Part shown: piece by piece, positions 8,293 through 16,354 of the stretch
Numbering within the stretch: the stretch's first letter is position 1
Layout of the letters: each line of letters begins with the position of its first letter
From: JBBPZA01 sp963797015
GTDB taxonomy: Bacteria; Actinomycetota; Thermoleophilia; Solirubrobacterales; Solirubrobacteraceae
DNA: 64,000 nt
Assembly: GCA_963797015.1 (NCBI GenBank)
Contig: CAWCNV010000002.1
Span: forward strand, 24,045 to 88,044
Direction of reading: 5' to 3'
The notes under the pieces: model-generated
What the model was told of the DNA's origin: nothing
Databases searched by the model: none
What the model saw: only the letters and a program-made list of their open reading frames with translations
Program-made: the position numbers and the translations under genes

Positions 8293-8874
8293 TTAGACCT
8301 GCGCGGCGTCCGGCCGCAGCTTCCTGCGATGGCGCATCCAGCCGGCAGTCAGCGTGATCGCGCCAAAGGTCAGCCCCGCGGCGGCGAGCAGCAGCGATCC
8401 GGAGGGTCCGGCGAGGGCGGCCAGGGTGGCCACCGTGCTCGCCCAGGCGACCGCACCGAGCGCGTTGGCAATCGCGAAACGCCGCCAGGGCATGCGCGTC
8501 GCGCCCGCCATGACGGCGGCCACCACGCGCACGCCGGGGACCCAGCGCCCGAAGAACACCGTCAGGGTGCCGTAGCGCGCGAAGAAGTGGTCGGCGCGCT
8601 CGACCGCGTGACGACGGTGCGCGGCGAGCAAGCCGTCGCGCATGAGGAACCGGCGCCCGCCGCGACGACCGAGCCAGTACCCGAGCGTGTCGCCGGTCAC
8701 GGCCGCCACGGCGGCGACCGCGATGACGAGGGGAAGCGCGAGATGCCCGCCGGCGGCCAGGCCACCGGCGGTGATAAGCGCAGTCTCACCGGGAAGCGGA
8801 AGACCAGCCGATTCGCCGAAGATGAGACCCGCCAGCGCGGGGTAGCCGATCTGGGCGGGTACGGGAATGAGCAT
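8293..8874 (-). CDS. DedA family membrane protein (second copy)
   Basis: A 193-residue DedA/VTT protein, shorter than and diverged from the copy at 1899-2570. Hallmarks: the N-terminal re-entrant Glu motif (FGESAGLPLPGETALI), GDTLGYWLGRRGG, and the family arginine motif (FFGRWVPGVRVVAAVMAG). ATG at 8874 preferred over an upstream in-frame codon at 8931 because the conserved hydrophobic start follows directly and a PHO-box-like repeat lies 22 bp upstream. The basic C-terminal tail (RHRRKLR) is typical of the cytoplasmic end. Confidence 0.87.
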   Translation of the reverse strand: MLIPVPAQIGYPALAGLIFGESAGLPLPGETALITAGGLAAGGHLALPLVIAVAAVAAVTGDTLGYWLGRRGGRRFLMRDGLLAAHRRHAVERADHFFARYGTLTVFFGRWVPGVRVVAAVMAGATRMPWRRFAIANALGAVAWASTVATLAALAGPSGSLLLAAAGLTFGAITLTAGWMRHRRKLRPDAAQV

Positions 8875-8896
8875 GGACCCACGATGACGCCGGTGG

Positions 8897-8912
8897 ATGA
8901 ACGCCAGATGAG
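8897..8912 (-). promoter_or_regulatory. PHO-box-like direct repeat upstream of DedA
   Basis: On the minus strand CTCATCTGGCGTTCAT, two YTCAT units 11 bp apart, 22 bp before the ATG at 8874; CATCGT six bases before the ATG could be the -10 of a leaderless mRNA. Confidence 0.55.
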
Positions 8913-8946
8913 ATCCGTTCGAGCACGACACCTGCCCGCGCGGCGC

Positions 8947-10515
8947 TCAGGGGACGCGGACGAGCGTTGCGCGGCCGTTAGCCAGCCAGATGTGCGAGGT
9001 GGCGCGGACGTCGCGTCGGAAGGGCTCGGGCGTCCCCAGGGCCAGCGCGTCGGGCGTGACCGCCCAGCCCAGCCGCCGCGCGGCGGCGGCGACGCGTCGC
9101 TCGGCCTCTTCGGAGAACCCGAACAGGCGCGGCCCCGCACCGCAGCCGTCGGCGTGATCGAGGTGGGCGGTGGCGACGACCATGTCGCCGAGCTCGGGGT
9201 CGGCGAAGCGGTCGGTGGTGGCGGGCGCGTAGAGGCGCAGGTGGACGTCGTTGGCGTTGGCGTCACAGCGGGTCTTGACTCCGCGATCGCCGTCGAAGCG
9301 CAGTGCTGAGGCGCCCGTCCGGTAGGGCAGGTATCGCGGCTCGCCGCGGCGAGTGAAGCCGCTCGTGCGCAGCGCCCGCTTGACCTTGCCGACCGTGGCG
9401 CGCCCAGCGAAGACGAGCGAGACCGGCCAGTCGCGGTGACGCGGGTCAAGGCCCGTGTCCCCGTCGTAGCCCAGGAACGCGGGCCCGGCCTCCGACACGC
9501 GCAAGAGCGTCGGTGCGCGCGCGGGAGCGACGCCGACGGCGCTGGCTGCCGCGGCGAGGTCCTCGCGGTCGTCCGCCGATGGTCCGCGCAGCGGCGTCCA
9601 GCGCGTCGTCGCCGAGCGTGGGCCGGGCTGGACGGCGATCACCCGCCGCCGGGTGGTGTCGATGTCGACGAGCAGGTCGCGCACGACGGTAGCGCGCAGC
9701 TCGATCGGCTGGCTGGCGTATGGCCGTCCGCGGGCGGGGCCCGGCGCGTAGCCCGGCAATGTGGCGCGGACGTTCCGGCGCGGCCGGGCGAGGTCGAGCA
9801 GCAGCGTCGCGCCGATCGCGCGCGCGCCGTCGCGCAGCGTGCCGACTTCGCGTAGGCGGGGGGTGCCGGTTCCGATGAGCGCGGCAAGCGCGCTCTGGCG
9901 GCGCTGGGTCGCCAGCACGCCGAGCGCCGCGCGGCGAATGCTCGGCGACAGGCCGCGCGACGCGGTGGGTGGGGCGGTCTTGGTCACGGGCTCGGCCTCG
10001 CGTAGCGCGGGCAGGGAGCTGCGCACCGTGACGTCGAGGCGCGCAGCGCCCACGTGCGCGCCAGGGTCCGTGGCGCCGGGTGGCGCGCCACGGTCGCGGG
10101 CGATGACCTCGATCCGCCTCCGGCCGCCGCGGCGGGCATCGAGCCGTGGCGCGAGGCGCAGGCGCAGGTCGCGGGCGCACGCGTCGGCGCGGCAGTCCGG
10201 TCGCATGCGCCGGTCGATGCGGCCGTCGACGCGCAGCTCCACCTGCGCGACCGTCGATCGGCGTGGGGTGATCGTCACGTCGAGGGGCTCGTCGCCGGTG
10301 ATGATCCCGATGTCCAAGGCGCCGTCCTCGCCGCGCAGCGTCCGATCGTGCCACAGGGGGCCGCTGAGGCGGATCGCGAACGCGGGATCGTCGGCAAGGC
10401 CGAGGGAGGTCGCGACGTCGCGGGTGGCGTCGCCGCCCCCGCCGCGCGCGATGACCGCGACGGCGACCACGCCGACACCGACGGTCCCGACGAGCCCGAT
10501 GACCGAGCGACGCAT
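8947..10515 (-). CDS. Membrane-anchored or secreted protein of unknown function, possible LssY-like C-terminus
   Basis: A 522-residue protein starting with a signal-anchor (RSVIGLVGTVGVGVVAVAVIA) followed by a mainly beta-rich, Arg/Asp-rich extracytoplasmic region. Four cysteines (DCRADAC near residue 110, CDANAND and DGCGAG in the C-terminal part) could form disulphides. Residues about 380-500 (from PVSLVFAGRATVGKVKRAL to FGFSEEAERRVAAAARRLGW) vaguely recall the LssY C-terminal domain, a weak resemblance from memory. ATG at 10515; 29 bp separate its start from the stop of the LPG-synthetase gene upstream, so co-transcription is likely. Confidence 0.7.
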   Translation of the reverse strand: MRRSVIGLVGTVGVGVVAVAVIARGGGGDATRDVATSLGLADDPAFAIRLSGPLWHDRTLRGEDGALDIGIITGDEPLDVTITPRRSTVAQVELRVDGRIDRRMRPDCRADACARDLRLRLAPRLDARRGGRRRIEVIARDRGAPPGATDPGAHVGAARLDVTVRSSLPALREAEPVTKTAPPTASRGLSPSIRRAALGVLATQRRQSALAALIGTGTPRLREVGTLRDGARAIGATLLLDLARPRRNVRATLPGYAPGPARGRPYASQPIELRATVVRDLLVDIDTTRRRVIAVQPGPRSATTRWTPLRGPSADDREDLAAAASAVGVAPARAPTLLRVSEAGPAFLGYDGDTGLDPRHRDWPVSLVFAGRATVGKVKRALRTSGFTRRGEPRYLPYRTGASALRFDGDRGVKTRCDANANDVHLRLYAPATTDRFADPELGDMVVATAHLDHADGCGAGPRLFGFSEEAERRVAAAARRLGWAVTPDALALGTPEPFRRDVRATSHIWLANGRATLVRVP

Positions 10516-10543
10516 GGCGGCAAGTCTCGCCGCTCGGGGGCGG

Positions 10544-12529
10544 TCAGTGTGCGCCGGCCGGGACGACGCGCCCGGGGGCCACGCTGCGGCGACGACGCGG
10601 GAGCCTCGGCTTGGGCAGCTGGCCCTCGGCCCACATCGCGGCCAGCGCGACCCGCGGCAGGGCCAGGGGCCGGTCAAAGAGCAGGTAGCGGGGCTGCCAG
10701 CGCGGCCCGAACTTGGCATTGAAGCGCTGCAGCCGCTCGATCTGAAACCAACGGTCACCGACGCGCAGCAGCCGCCCCAATGTCCGTTCCAGGGGGTTCG
10801 CGGGGGCGTGCAGCCAGCGTCCGAAGGCCGCAAAGTTCAGCGAGAACTCCTCGATGCCTCGCTCGGCGAGCAGCCGCGCTGCGTGAACCACGAGGAAGTC
10901 GTTGAGCCCGTTGGGCGTGTCGCGGTCACGGCGCATGAAGCCCAGGGAGACCATGGGCCGGCCGAACACCGGCGCGAAGTGCAGGAAGCCGCGCACGCGT
11001 TGCTCGCTGTCGCGCGCGAGCACGACGAGCGCGTCGGGCAGCAGCTCGTCCACGAGGGCGTCGTGGGCCATGGAGAAGCCGCGATCGGGCGCGCCGCCCA
11101 GCCAGCGGTCGCTGACCTCACGCAGCTGCGCGAGCGTGTCGGCGTCGAGCTCGCCCACGGGGTGCAGCTCGGGGTGATAGCCGTAGCGCGCGACGCGGTT
11201 GACTGCCTTGCGCAGGCTCTTGCGGTCGCCGCCGGAGAGATCGATGGCGCCGGTGGCCAGGATCGCCTCGTCGCCGAGGTACAGGCGTCGCAGGCCCGCG
11301 CGGCGCGCGACGGCGGCGAACGCCTCGCTGGCCCCGACGACGCCCACGGTGAGCCCGTGGCGGCGGGCGTGGGCGAGCACCGCCTCGAGCGCGCCGCACG
11401 TCGCGTCCGGCGGCCCCACCGGGTCGCCGGCGACGAGCAGCGTTCCGGTCTCGACGCGGTAGGCGGCCATGGCGCGTCCATCCGCCGACCACCGTCGCAG
11501 CAGGTCGCTGCGCAGCTTGAACGCGCTGAGCGTATCGGCGCCGTGGCGGCGGACGAGCGCGGCCGCGCGCCGACGGTCGAGGCCGTCGGCCAGGCGCTGC
11601 GGCCGCAGCGGCGCGAAGAGCAGCGCTCCGGCCGCAACGGCGGCGCCCACGCCGAGCAGCGCTAGCCCCAGCGGCAGCCACGCGAAAGGCCCGGCGGTGT
11701 GCACGGCGGCGGTGTTCAGCGCAAGCAGCGACAGGGCCCGCCTCGGAGCGGCGGCGATCGACACGCCTGGCATCAACCACGGTCCCGCCGCGAGGACCGC
11801 CACGAGCGCGAGCGCGAAGGCGCCGCTCAGGACGGCGCCGGCGCGCGCGAGCGCGCCCAGCAGGCCGGCGTCGTCGTGGCGGACCGTGAACGCCGATCGG
11901 GCGCGCCACAGCACGGCGGCCAGCGTCCAGCTGATGGCCGCCTCCTCGATGTCGAGGCCCTTGAGCAGGTTCAGCGCGCCCAGCAGGCCGAGCAGCGCCA
12001 CGGATGCAACCAGCGCGCGTTGGCGGCGACGCGCGAGCTGCCACGCGGCGCTGAGGAGTGCAAGCCCGACGGGGAGGGCCAGGGCGTGGGCCAGCGCGAC
12101 CTCGTGAACCGGGGCGATCGCCAGCAGCATGCGCAGGCGCACGGGGAGCTCGGGCGTGAGCGCCGAGGCGATGTTGACGACCCCGACGATCGCGGTCGCC
12201 AACGCCGCCAGGACTGGCACGCGTTCGCGGGCCGGCATGGTCGGCATGTCGGGGAGGCGGTGCAGCCCCGGTCGCCAGGCGGCGGTGTCACGCGTGGCGG
12301 CGTGCAGGTCGCGCCAGTCCTTGGCCACCAGCCAGAGGCCGGCGGCGACCAGCGCGGCGAGCGGCACACCGCCCACCCCGGCCAGCGCGAGCGGACCGGC
12401 GGCGAGAAGCGCGGCGAGCCCCATGTGGCACTCGTGGAGGCGGCGCCCGAACACGAAGAGCCGCGGGCCGAGCGCGTGACGCTCGACCCGGGCGAAGCGC
12501 TCGATCGCGGTGGCTGGCATGGGACTCAT
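10544..12529 (-). CDS. Lysyl-phosphatidylglycerol-synthetase-like (MprF/DUF2156) membrane protein
   Basis: About 660 residues: some eight transmembrane helices (residues 35-320) then a cytosolic LPG-synthetase C-terminal domain with tandem GNAT-like folds (AAYRVETGTLLVAGDPVGPP; SLRKAVNRVARYGY; NGLNDFLVVHAARLL; EEFSLNFAAFGRWL; FNAKFGPRWQPRYLLF). MprF-type enzymes aminoacylate phosphatidylglycerol using aminoacyl-tRNA, lowering surface charge and sensitivity to cationic peptides; the amino acid is not predictable. ATG at 12529 or 12520; the second is preceded by CACGAT at the same distance as in the glycosyltransferase promoter at 21406. Three GTT units at 11-bp steps lie upstream. Paralogue at 18602-20335. 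Confidence 0.85.
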   Translation of the reverse strand: MSPMPATAIERFARVERHALGPRLFVFGRRLHECHMGLAALLAAGPLALAGVGGVPLAALVAAGLWLVAKDWRDLHAATRDTAAWRPGLHRLPDMPTMPARERVPVLAALATAIVGVVNIASALTPELPVRLRMLLAIAPVHEVALAHALALPVGLALLSAAWQLARRRQRALVASVALLGLLGALNLLKGLDIEEAAISWTLAAVLWRARSAFTVRHDDAGLLGALARAGAVLSGAFALALVAVLAAGPWLMPGVSIAAAPRRALSLLALNTAAVHTAGPFAWLPLGLALLGVGAAVAAGALLFAPLRPQRLADGLDRRRAAALVRRHGADTLSAFKLRSDLLRRWSADGRAMAAYRVETGTLLVAGDPVGPPDATCGALEAVLAHARRHGLTVGVVGASEAFAAVARRAGLRRLYLGDEAILATGAIDLSGGDRKSLRKAVNRVARYGYHPELHPVGELDADTLAQLREVSDRWLGGAPDRGFSMAHDALVDELLPDALVVLARDSEQRVRGFLHFAPVFGRPMVSLGFMRRDRDTPNGLNDFLVVHAARLLAERGIEEFSLNFAAFGRWLHAPANPLERTLGRLLRVGDRWFQIERLQRFNAKFGPRWQPRYLLFDRPLALPRVALAAMWAEGQLPKPRLPRRRRSVAPGRVVPAGAH

Positions 12530-12554
12530 CGTGCGCGGATGCGGCGCGGCCGGG

Positions 12555-12579
12555 GTTGTCCTCCCGTTGGGATCCGGTT
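12555..12579 (-). promoter_or_regulatory. AAC-type 11-bp direct repeats upstream of LPG-synthetase gene 1
   Basis: On the plus strand GTT occurs at 12555, 12566 and 12577 (period 11); the core GTTGGGATCCGGTT is identical to the box at 20380-20393. Such spacing fits OmpR-family response regulators binding in tandem. Confidence 0.5.
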
Positions 12580-12581
12580 AA

Positions 12582-12614
12582 CCGGCGGCCCCCGGGGGTT
12601 CCGGGGGCCGCCGG
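12582..12614. terminator. Strong GC hairpin terminator
   Basis: Perfect 14-bp inverted repeat (CCGGCGGCCCCCGG, 12582-12595, with its complement at 12601-12614) and a 5-base loop, located 37 bp beyond the stop of the small secreted-protein gene at 12651-13043. No U-tract, as is common in GC-rich actinobacteria. Confidence 0.75.
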
Positions 12615-12650
12615 TCCGCGGGGAGGGCGCGGTCGGGGGCGCCGGGTTTG

Positions 12651-13043
12651 CTACTCGACGCCTTGGACCTGGTGGTCGGCGTTCGGGTTGCCGGGCTCGT
12701 CGGCGTGGCCGCCGGGGCCGTCGTTGTTGGCGACCTCGGAGCCTGACTCCTGCTCAGTGGCCGACTCCTGCTCGGAGCCACCGTTGGCCTGGCCGCCGGC
12801 CGGGTCGGGCGCCGTCTGGTCGCCGGCCTGGACGTTGTCGGTGTCGGTCGCGGAGTTCTCGGGCGCGGTGCTCTCCTGCCCCGGGACCTCCTGCGCCTGG
12901 CCGCCCGGCTGCGCCGAACTCGGCGGCGCGGCCTGCGAGCCGGACCCCGAGGACTGTGCGATGGCGGCACCACCGACCCCGAGCGCGGCCAGCAGTGCCG
13001 CGGCGGTGGCGGTCAGCGACTTGCGGGTGAACCGCTCGAACAT
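12651..13043 (-). CDS. Small secreted acidic Gln/Glu/Gly-rich protein
   Basis: A 130-residue protein with a Sec signal peptide (SLTATAAALLAALGVGGAAIAQ) and an acidic, low-complexity mature part rich in Gln, Glu, Gly, Ser and Pro, without cysteines, ending in a His/Asp/Asn-rich motif (NNDGPGGHADEPGNPNAD). I recall similar DGPGGH...P endings in actinobacterial hypothetical proteins; function unknown. A good SD (AAAGGAG) precedes the ATG. Two YTCAY direct repeats on its strand (13096-13111, 13126-13141) lie upstream, so phosphate- or stress-type two-component control is plausible. Confidence 0.75.
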   Translation of the reverse strand: MFERFTRKSLTATAAALLAALGVGGAAIAQSSGSGSQAAPPSSAQPGGQAQEVPGQESTAPENSATDTDNVQAGDQTAPDPAGGQANGGSEQESATEQESGSEVANNDGPGGHADEPGNPNADHQVQGVE

Positions 13044-13095
13044 GACATCTCCTTTGGTTGGGAAGAGCGGACGACCACGACGCTAGACAGGCGGC

Positions 13096-13141
13096 GTGAG
13101 ACGGCGATGAACGCCGGGTCGTCATGTGAGCCGGGCGTGAG
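13096..13141 (-). promoter_or_regulatory. Two PHO-box-like repeats facing the secreted-protein gene
   Basis: On the minus strand CTCAC-N6-CTCAC (13126-13141) and TTCAT-N6-CTCAC (13096-13111), each with 11-bp unit spacing, 53 bp or more upstream of the ATG at 13043. Confidence 0.45.
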
Positions 13142-13162
13142 ACTCCCGCGCCGCGCGGTGCT

Positions 13163-13178
13163 CTCACCGGGGGTTCAC
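13163..13178 (+). promoter_or_regulatory. PHO-box-like repeat facing the rhodanese gene
   Basis: CTCACCGGGGGTTCAC: units CTCAC and TTCAC 11 bp apart, 84 bp before the GTG at 13263. With the two minus-strand copies it makes a divergent control region between the two genes. Confidence 0.4.
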
Positions 13179-13262
13179 CCGCGCGACCTAGCGTGCGAAC
13201 CATCGTGACGCGCAGATCGCCCTCGATGACGCATGGCGCGGCGGCCCGGCCGGGGTGAGCGC

Positions 13263-13589
13263 GTGGCACGGCGCACGACGCGCATCGATCCCGCCGTCGC
13301 CCGCGACCTTCACGAGCACGCCCGGCTCGTGCTCGTCGACGTGCGCGAAGCGGCCGAGCTGAGCGACGGTCTCGTCCCCGGCGCCGTGCATCTGCCGCTG
13401 AGCGAGCTGCGCGGCCGCTTCGCCGAGCTCCCGGCCGACCGGCCCCTGGCCTTCCTGTGCCGCACCGGGCGTCGTTCCGCGATGGCCGCCCAGGCGGCTC
13501 GTCGGTTCGGCCTCGACGCGCGCTGTGTCGACGGTGGCCTGCGCGCCTGGCGGCGGCATGGCCTGCCCCTCACCGCCGGGCGCGAATGA
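13263..13589 (+). CDS. Rhodanese-like domain protein
   Basis: A single-domain rhodanese of 108 residues with VDVREAAEL, GAVHLPLSEL and the active-site loop FLCRTGRRS (Cys about residue 66). Family members transfer sulfane sulfur from thiosulfate or persulfides to cyanide, thiols or protein acceptors in the cytoplasm. GTG at 13263 chosen because GGGGTGAG lies six bases upstream; an in-frame ATG at 13233 would add ten arginine-rich residues and lacks such a site. Monocistronic, with a hairpin terminator 20 bp downstream shared with the convergent gene. Confidence 0.85.
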   Translation: MARRTTRIDPAVARDLHEHARLVLVDVREAAELSDGLVPGAVHLPLSELRGRFAELPADRPLAFLCRTGRRSAMAAQAARRFGLDARCVDGGLRAWRRHGLPLTAGRE

Positions 13590-13608
13590 GCGGCCCCCCC
13601 CACACGAA

Positions 13609-13640
13609 GCGGGCCCCGCCTCGATGAGGACGGGGCCCGC
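13609..13640. terminator. Bidirectional hairpin terminator
   Basis: Inverted repeat GCGGGCCCCG (13609-13618) with its complement at 13631-13640 and a 12-base loop, between the convergent rhodanese and secreted-protein genes. Confidence 0.7.
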
Positions 13641-13671
13641 TGCATGGCCAGGGTTCCTTGCCGGTGATCGG

Positions 13672-14013
13672 CTAGCGATCGCGCGTGCTGTCCGCCGACC
13701 CCGTTGCGTGCTGGGCGCCGTGCTGGACGTGATCGCGATCGCGCCCGCCGGTGCGCTCCTTCTCGCGGCGGTCGCTTGTGCCCTCGCGCTCGGAACGGTC
13801 GCGCGGGTCGCTGCGCTTGTGGCGGGTGGTGGCCGCCGGCGCCCGCTTGGCGGGCGTGCGCGCGGTCGTCGCGGCGGGCGCCTTGCCTGATGCACCGGAC
13901 TGGCTGCCGTTGCCTTGCGCGCCGGCCAGCCCCGGGACCGCCAGGGCGGCGATGACGCCGGAGACGCCCAGTACGGCGGCGATCCGGCGGGCCTTCGAGG
14001 ACATCGGGGACAT
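13672..14013 (-). CDS. Small secreted basic Lys/Arg-rich protein
   Basis: A 113-residue protein with a signal peptide (RIAAVLGVSGVIAALAVPGLAGAQ) and a mature part rich in Ala/Thr then Arg/Asp/Glu/Lys, with no cysteine and no recognisable fold; probably disordered and envelope-associated. ATG at 14013 (or 14004). A GGAGG lies ten bases before the ATG. The region 14072-14106 upstream carries the AAC-type repeats found before both LPG-synthetase genes, with TACCGT 16 bases after the last unit as a probable -10. Function unknown. Confidence 0.7.
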   Translation of the reverse strand: MSPMSSKARRIAAVLGVSGVIAALAVPGLAGAQGNGSQSGASGKAPAATTARTPAKRAPAATTRHKRSDPRDRSEREGTSDRREKERTGGRDRDHVQHGAQHATGSADSTRDR

Positions 14014-14071
14014 GAGGTAGACCTCCAGTGGTTGGGTGTGGGGAACCGCAGCCCACGGTAGGTCCGCCCCG

Positions 14072-14106
14072 ATTGGCCCGGGCGCGCACCGAGTTGGCGT
14101 CGCGTT
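14072..14106 (-). promoter_or_regulatory. AAC-type direct-repeat site
   Basis: Plus-strand ATT/GTT/GTT at 14072, 14093 and 14104. The whole stretch closely matches 22551-22585, including the GC-rich spacer, although the downstream genes are unrelated. A candidate -10 (TACCGT) follows at the same 16-base distance as GAATCT in the other site. Confidence 0.55.
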
Positions 14107-14112
14107 ACGGCG

Positions 14113-15546
14113 TCAGCAGTCGCCGTGGACGTCGGCGGCGGGCGCCGCCACGAGCGACAGGACGAAGCAGGCGCCCGCCGCGCCGTCGGTCAGCCGCAGC
14201 TGGCCATCCATCTGGGCCGCGAGCTCGCGGCCGATCGCGAGGCCGAGCCCGAAGCCGCCGCGCTCGTCGGCGCTGTCGCGCCCGCGTCGGAAGCGCTCGA
14301 AGATGAGCTCGCGCTCGTCGGCGGAGACGCCCGGGCCCTCGTCGAGCACGCTGAGGGTCGCTGCGCCGCCGCGGACCTCCGCGCGGACGGCGATGCGGCC
14401 GCGAGCCGGGCTGAAGCGCAGCGCGTTCTCGATCAGGATGCGCGCGATCCGCGCGACCGCGCCCGGGTCGGCGACAGCCCATGCCGGGCTGTCGGCCACC
14501 AGCTCGACGGCGACGTCGCATGCGGCCGCCGCCGGCGCGAACTCGGCCGCCACGGCGCGAGCCAGCTCCCCCAGCTCGACGAGCTCGCGACGCACCGGGA
14601 CGCCGGCGTCCAGGCGGCTGAGCTCGAGCAGCTCGTCGGCCAGCCGCGCCAGCCGTGCCGCCTGTCCCTGGGCGCGCACGACCTGCTCGGCGCTCTCGTG
14701 CATCTGCGGCCCCGCGGCCGCGAGCCTCATCGCGGCGACGTCGAGGGTCAGCCGCAAGGCGGCAAGCGGCGTGCGCAGCTCGTGCGATGCGGTGGCCACG
14801 AACGCGCGCCGCGCCTCCTCCTGCTCGCGCAGGCGCTCCTGCATCGTGGCGAAGGCACGCGTGAGGTCTCCAACCTCATCGTGGCCGGCGTCGGCGATCA
14901 TCACCTCCGCGACAGGCCCGAGCTCGGCGACCTGCAGCGCGGTGCGCCGCAGGGCCGTCAGCCGGCGCACGATGCGCCCCGCGACGATCACGCCGACCAG
15001 CAAGGCGACGGCCAGCCCCGCCAGCCCGGCGACGACCAGCCCCTGGGTAACGACGGTCACCGCGGCGCGCTGATCGTCGAGCGACTTGTGCAGGGCGATC
15101 GCGACGCGCTTTCCCTCCACGCGAACGGGCACGGCCGCGCGGGCCTCGGCACCCTCGCCGCTGCCCGCGATCGACTGCACGGGGCGGTCGAGCGCGACCG
15201 CCCGGCGGGCGTCGTCGAGCGGCTCGTTGAGATCGGGATCGGTAGTCGCGAGCACGCTGCCGCCGGCGTCGACAACGAAGGCCTGCGCGTTGGTGCGCAG
15301 GGCGAGCGCGCGCGCCTGGCGCTCGAGAGCGGGAGAGCCGGCGCGGACGCTGCCGTCGGGCAGGTCGCCCAGGAGGCCGGGGGCGTCGCGCAGGGCGGAG
15401 GACAGCGAGCGCAGCTGGTCATCGCGCAGGCGCCGCTCCAGCGGGATGAGCAGCGTCACCGCGGCCACGCCACTGGTGACGAGGATCGCCAGGGCGATGG
15501 CTGCGACGATGCGGGCGCGCAGGCCCGGGCGCGGCGGCCGGCGCAC
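14113..15546 (-). CDS. OmpR-type sensor histidine kinase
   Basis: A 477-residue kinase: TM1 (IVAAIALAILVTSGVAAVTLL), an extracytoplasmic sensor of about 125 residues, TM2 (GLVVAGLAGLAVALLVGVIVAG), HAMP, phosphoacceptor box VATASHELRTP (His about residue 251) and ATPase boxes (RILIENALRFS, DEGPGVS, GGFGLGLAIG). GTG start at 15546, four bases after the stop of the response regulator gene, so the pair is one operon. It is the nearest complete two-component system to the genes carrying AAC-type repeats and is a candidate controller of them; inference. Confidence 0.92.
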   Translation of the reverse strand: MRRPPRPGLRARIVAAIALAILVTSGVAAVTLLIPLERRLRDDQLRSLSSALRDAPGLLGDLPDGSVRAGSPALERQARALALRTNAQAFVVDAGGSVLATTDPDLNEPLDDARRAVALDRPVQSIAGSGEGAEARAAVPVRVEGKRVAIALHKSLDDQRAAVTVVTQGLVVAGLAGLAVALLVGVIVAGRIVRRLTALRRTALQVAELGPVAEVMIADAGHDEVGDLTRAFATMQERLREQEEARRAFVATASHELRTPLAALRLTLDVAAMRLAAAGPQMHESAEQVVRAQGQAARLARLADELLELSRLDAGVPVRRELVELGELARAVAAEFAPAAAACDVAVELVADSPAWAVADPGAVARIARILIENALRFSPARGRIAVRAEVRGGAATLSVLDEGPGVSADERELIFERFRRGRDSADERGGFGLGLAIGRELAAQMDGQLRLTDGAAGACFVLSLVAAPAADVHGDC

Positions 15547-15550
15547 GACT

Positions 15551-16252
15551 TCACGGAACGTGGAGGCGGTAGCCCGCGCCGCGCACGGTCAGGATGAGCT
15601 GCGGGCGGTCGGGCTCCTGCTCGAGCTTCTCGCGCAGGTGTCGGATGTGCACATCGATGCCGCGCGGGTCGCGGTAGGCGCTGTCGCCCCAGATCGCGCG
15701 CAGCAGCTCCTGGCGATTGAGCAGCCGCTCGGGCTGGCTGAAGAGCGCGTGCAGCAGCTCGAACTCCGAAAAGGTCAGCGCCACGGGCCGCCCGTCGACG
15801 GTCACCTCGCGGCTGCGCCGATCGAGCACGACCGACCCGGCGCGCAAGACCTCGATGCCGAACGAGCCCGGCGCGGCGCGGCGCAGCACCGCGCGGATGC
15901 GGCTGCGCAGCTCGGTCACGCCGAAGGGCTTGGTGACGTAGTCGTCGGCGCCCGCCTCCAGGCCGAGCACCGCGTCGGCCTCGCTGTCGCGGGCGGTGAG
16001 CATGATGATCGGCACGAGATTGCCGCGCTGGCGCAGCGCGCGGCACACCTCGAAGCCGTCCGGGCCCGCGCCGAGGGCCACGTCGAGGAGCACGACGTCG
16101 AAGCGATCGGTGCTGGCGCGGTCGATGGCCGAGCGGCCGTCGGCGACGGCGGTGACCCGGTGCCCGTCGCCGCCGAAGGCGTCGACCAGCCCGCGACGCA
16201 GGTCGGACTCGTCGTCGACGACCAAGATCTCGAGCACCATCTCGGCGCACAT
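15551..16252 (-). CDS. OmpR/PhoB-family response regulator
   Basis: Receiver domain with acidic pocket (VVDDESDL), phospho-acceptor in VLLDVALG, Thr in MLTARD and Lys in VTKPFGV, then a winged-helix DNA-binding domain (LTFSEFELLHALF; RGIDVHIRHLREKLE; TVRGAGYRLHVP). About 230 residues. Start uncertain between ATG 16252 and ATG 16240; the second gives the usual short N-terminus. It forms an operon with the downstream kinase. No AAC-type repeat is visible in front of this gene, so autoregulation through that motif is not supported. Confidence 0.92.
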   Translation of the reverse strand: MCAEMVLEILVVDDESDLRRGLVDAFGGDGHRVTAVADGRSAIDRASTDRFDVVLLDVALGAGPDGFEVCRALRQRGNLVPIIMLTARDSEADAVLGLEAGADDYVTKPFGVTELRSRIRAVLRRAAPGSFGIEVLRAGSVVLDRRSREVTVDGRPVALTFSEFELLHALFSQPERLLNRQELLRAIWGDSAYRDPRGIDVHIRHLREKLEQEPDRPQLILTVRGAGYRLHVP

Positions 16253-16354
16253 GAACGCAACGCTACCGCCGGCGGGCCGATCGTGAGGGATGAGATCCTC
16301 CTCCAGCGCCACGCTCGGCGTGCGAACATCGATGCGGCGCTCGGGCACGACCGA

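Noticed and set aside
9761..11665. 634-codon plus-strand frame
   Set aside because: Antisense to the unknown exported protein and LPG synthetase, whose motifs are clear.
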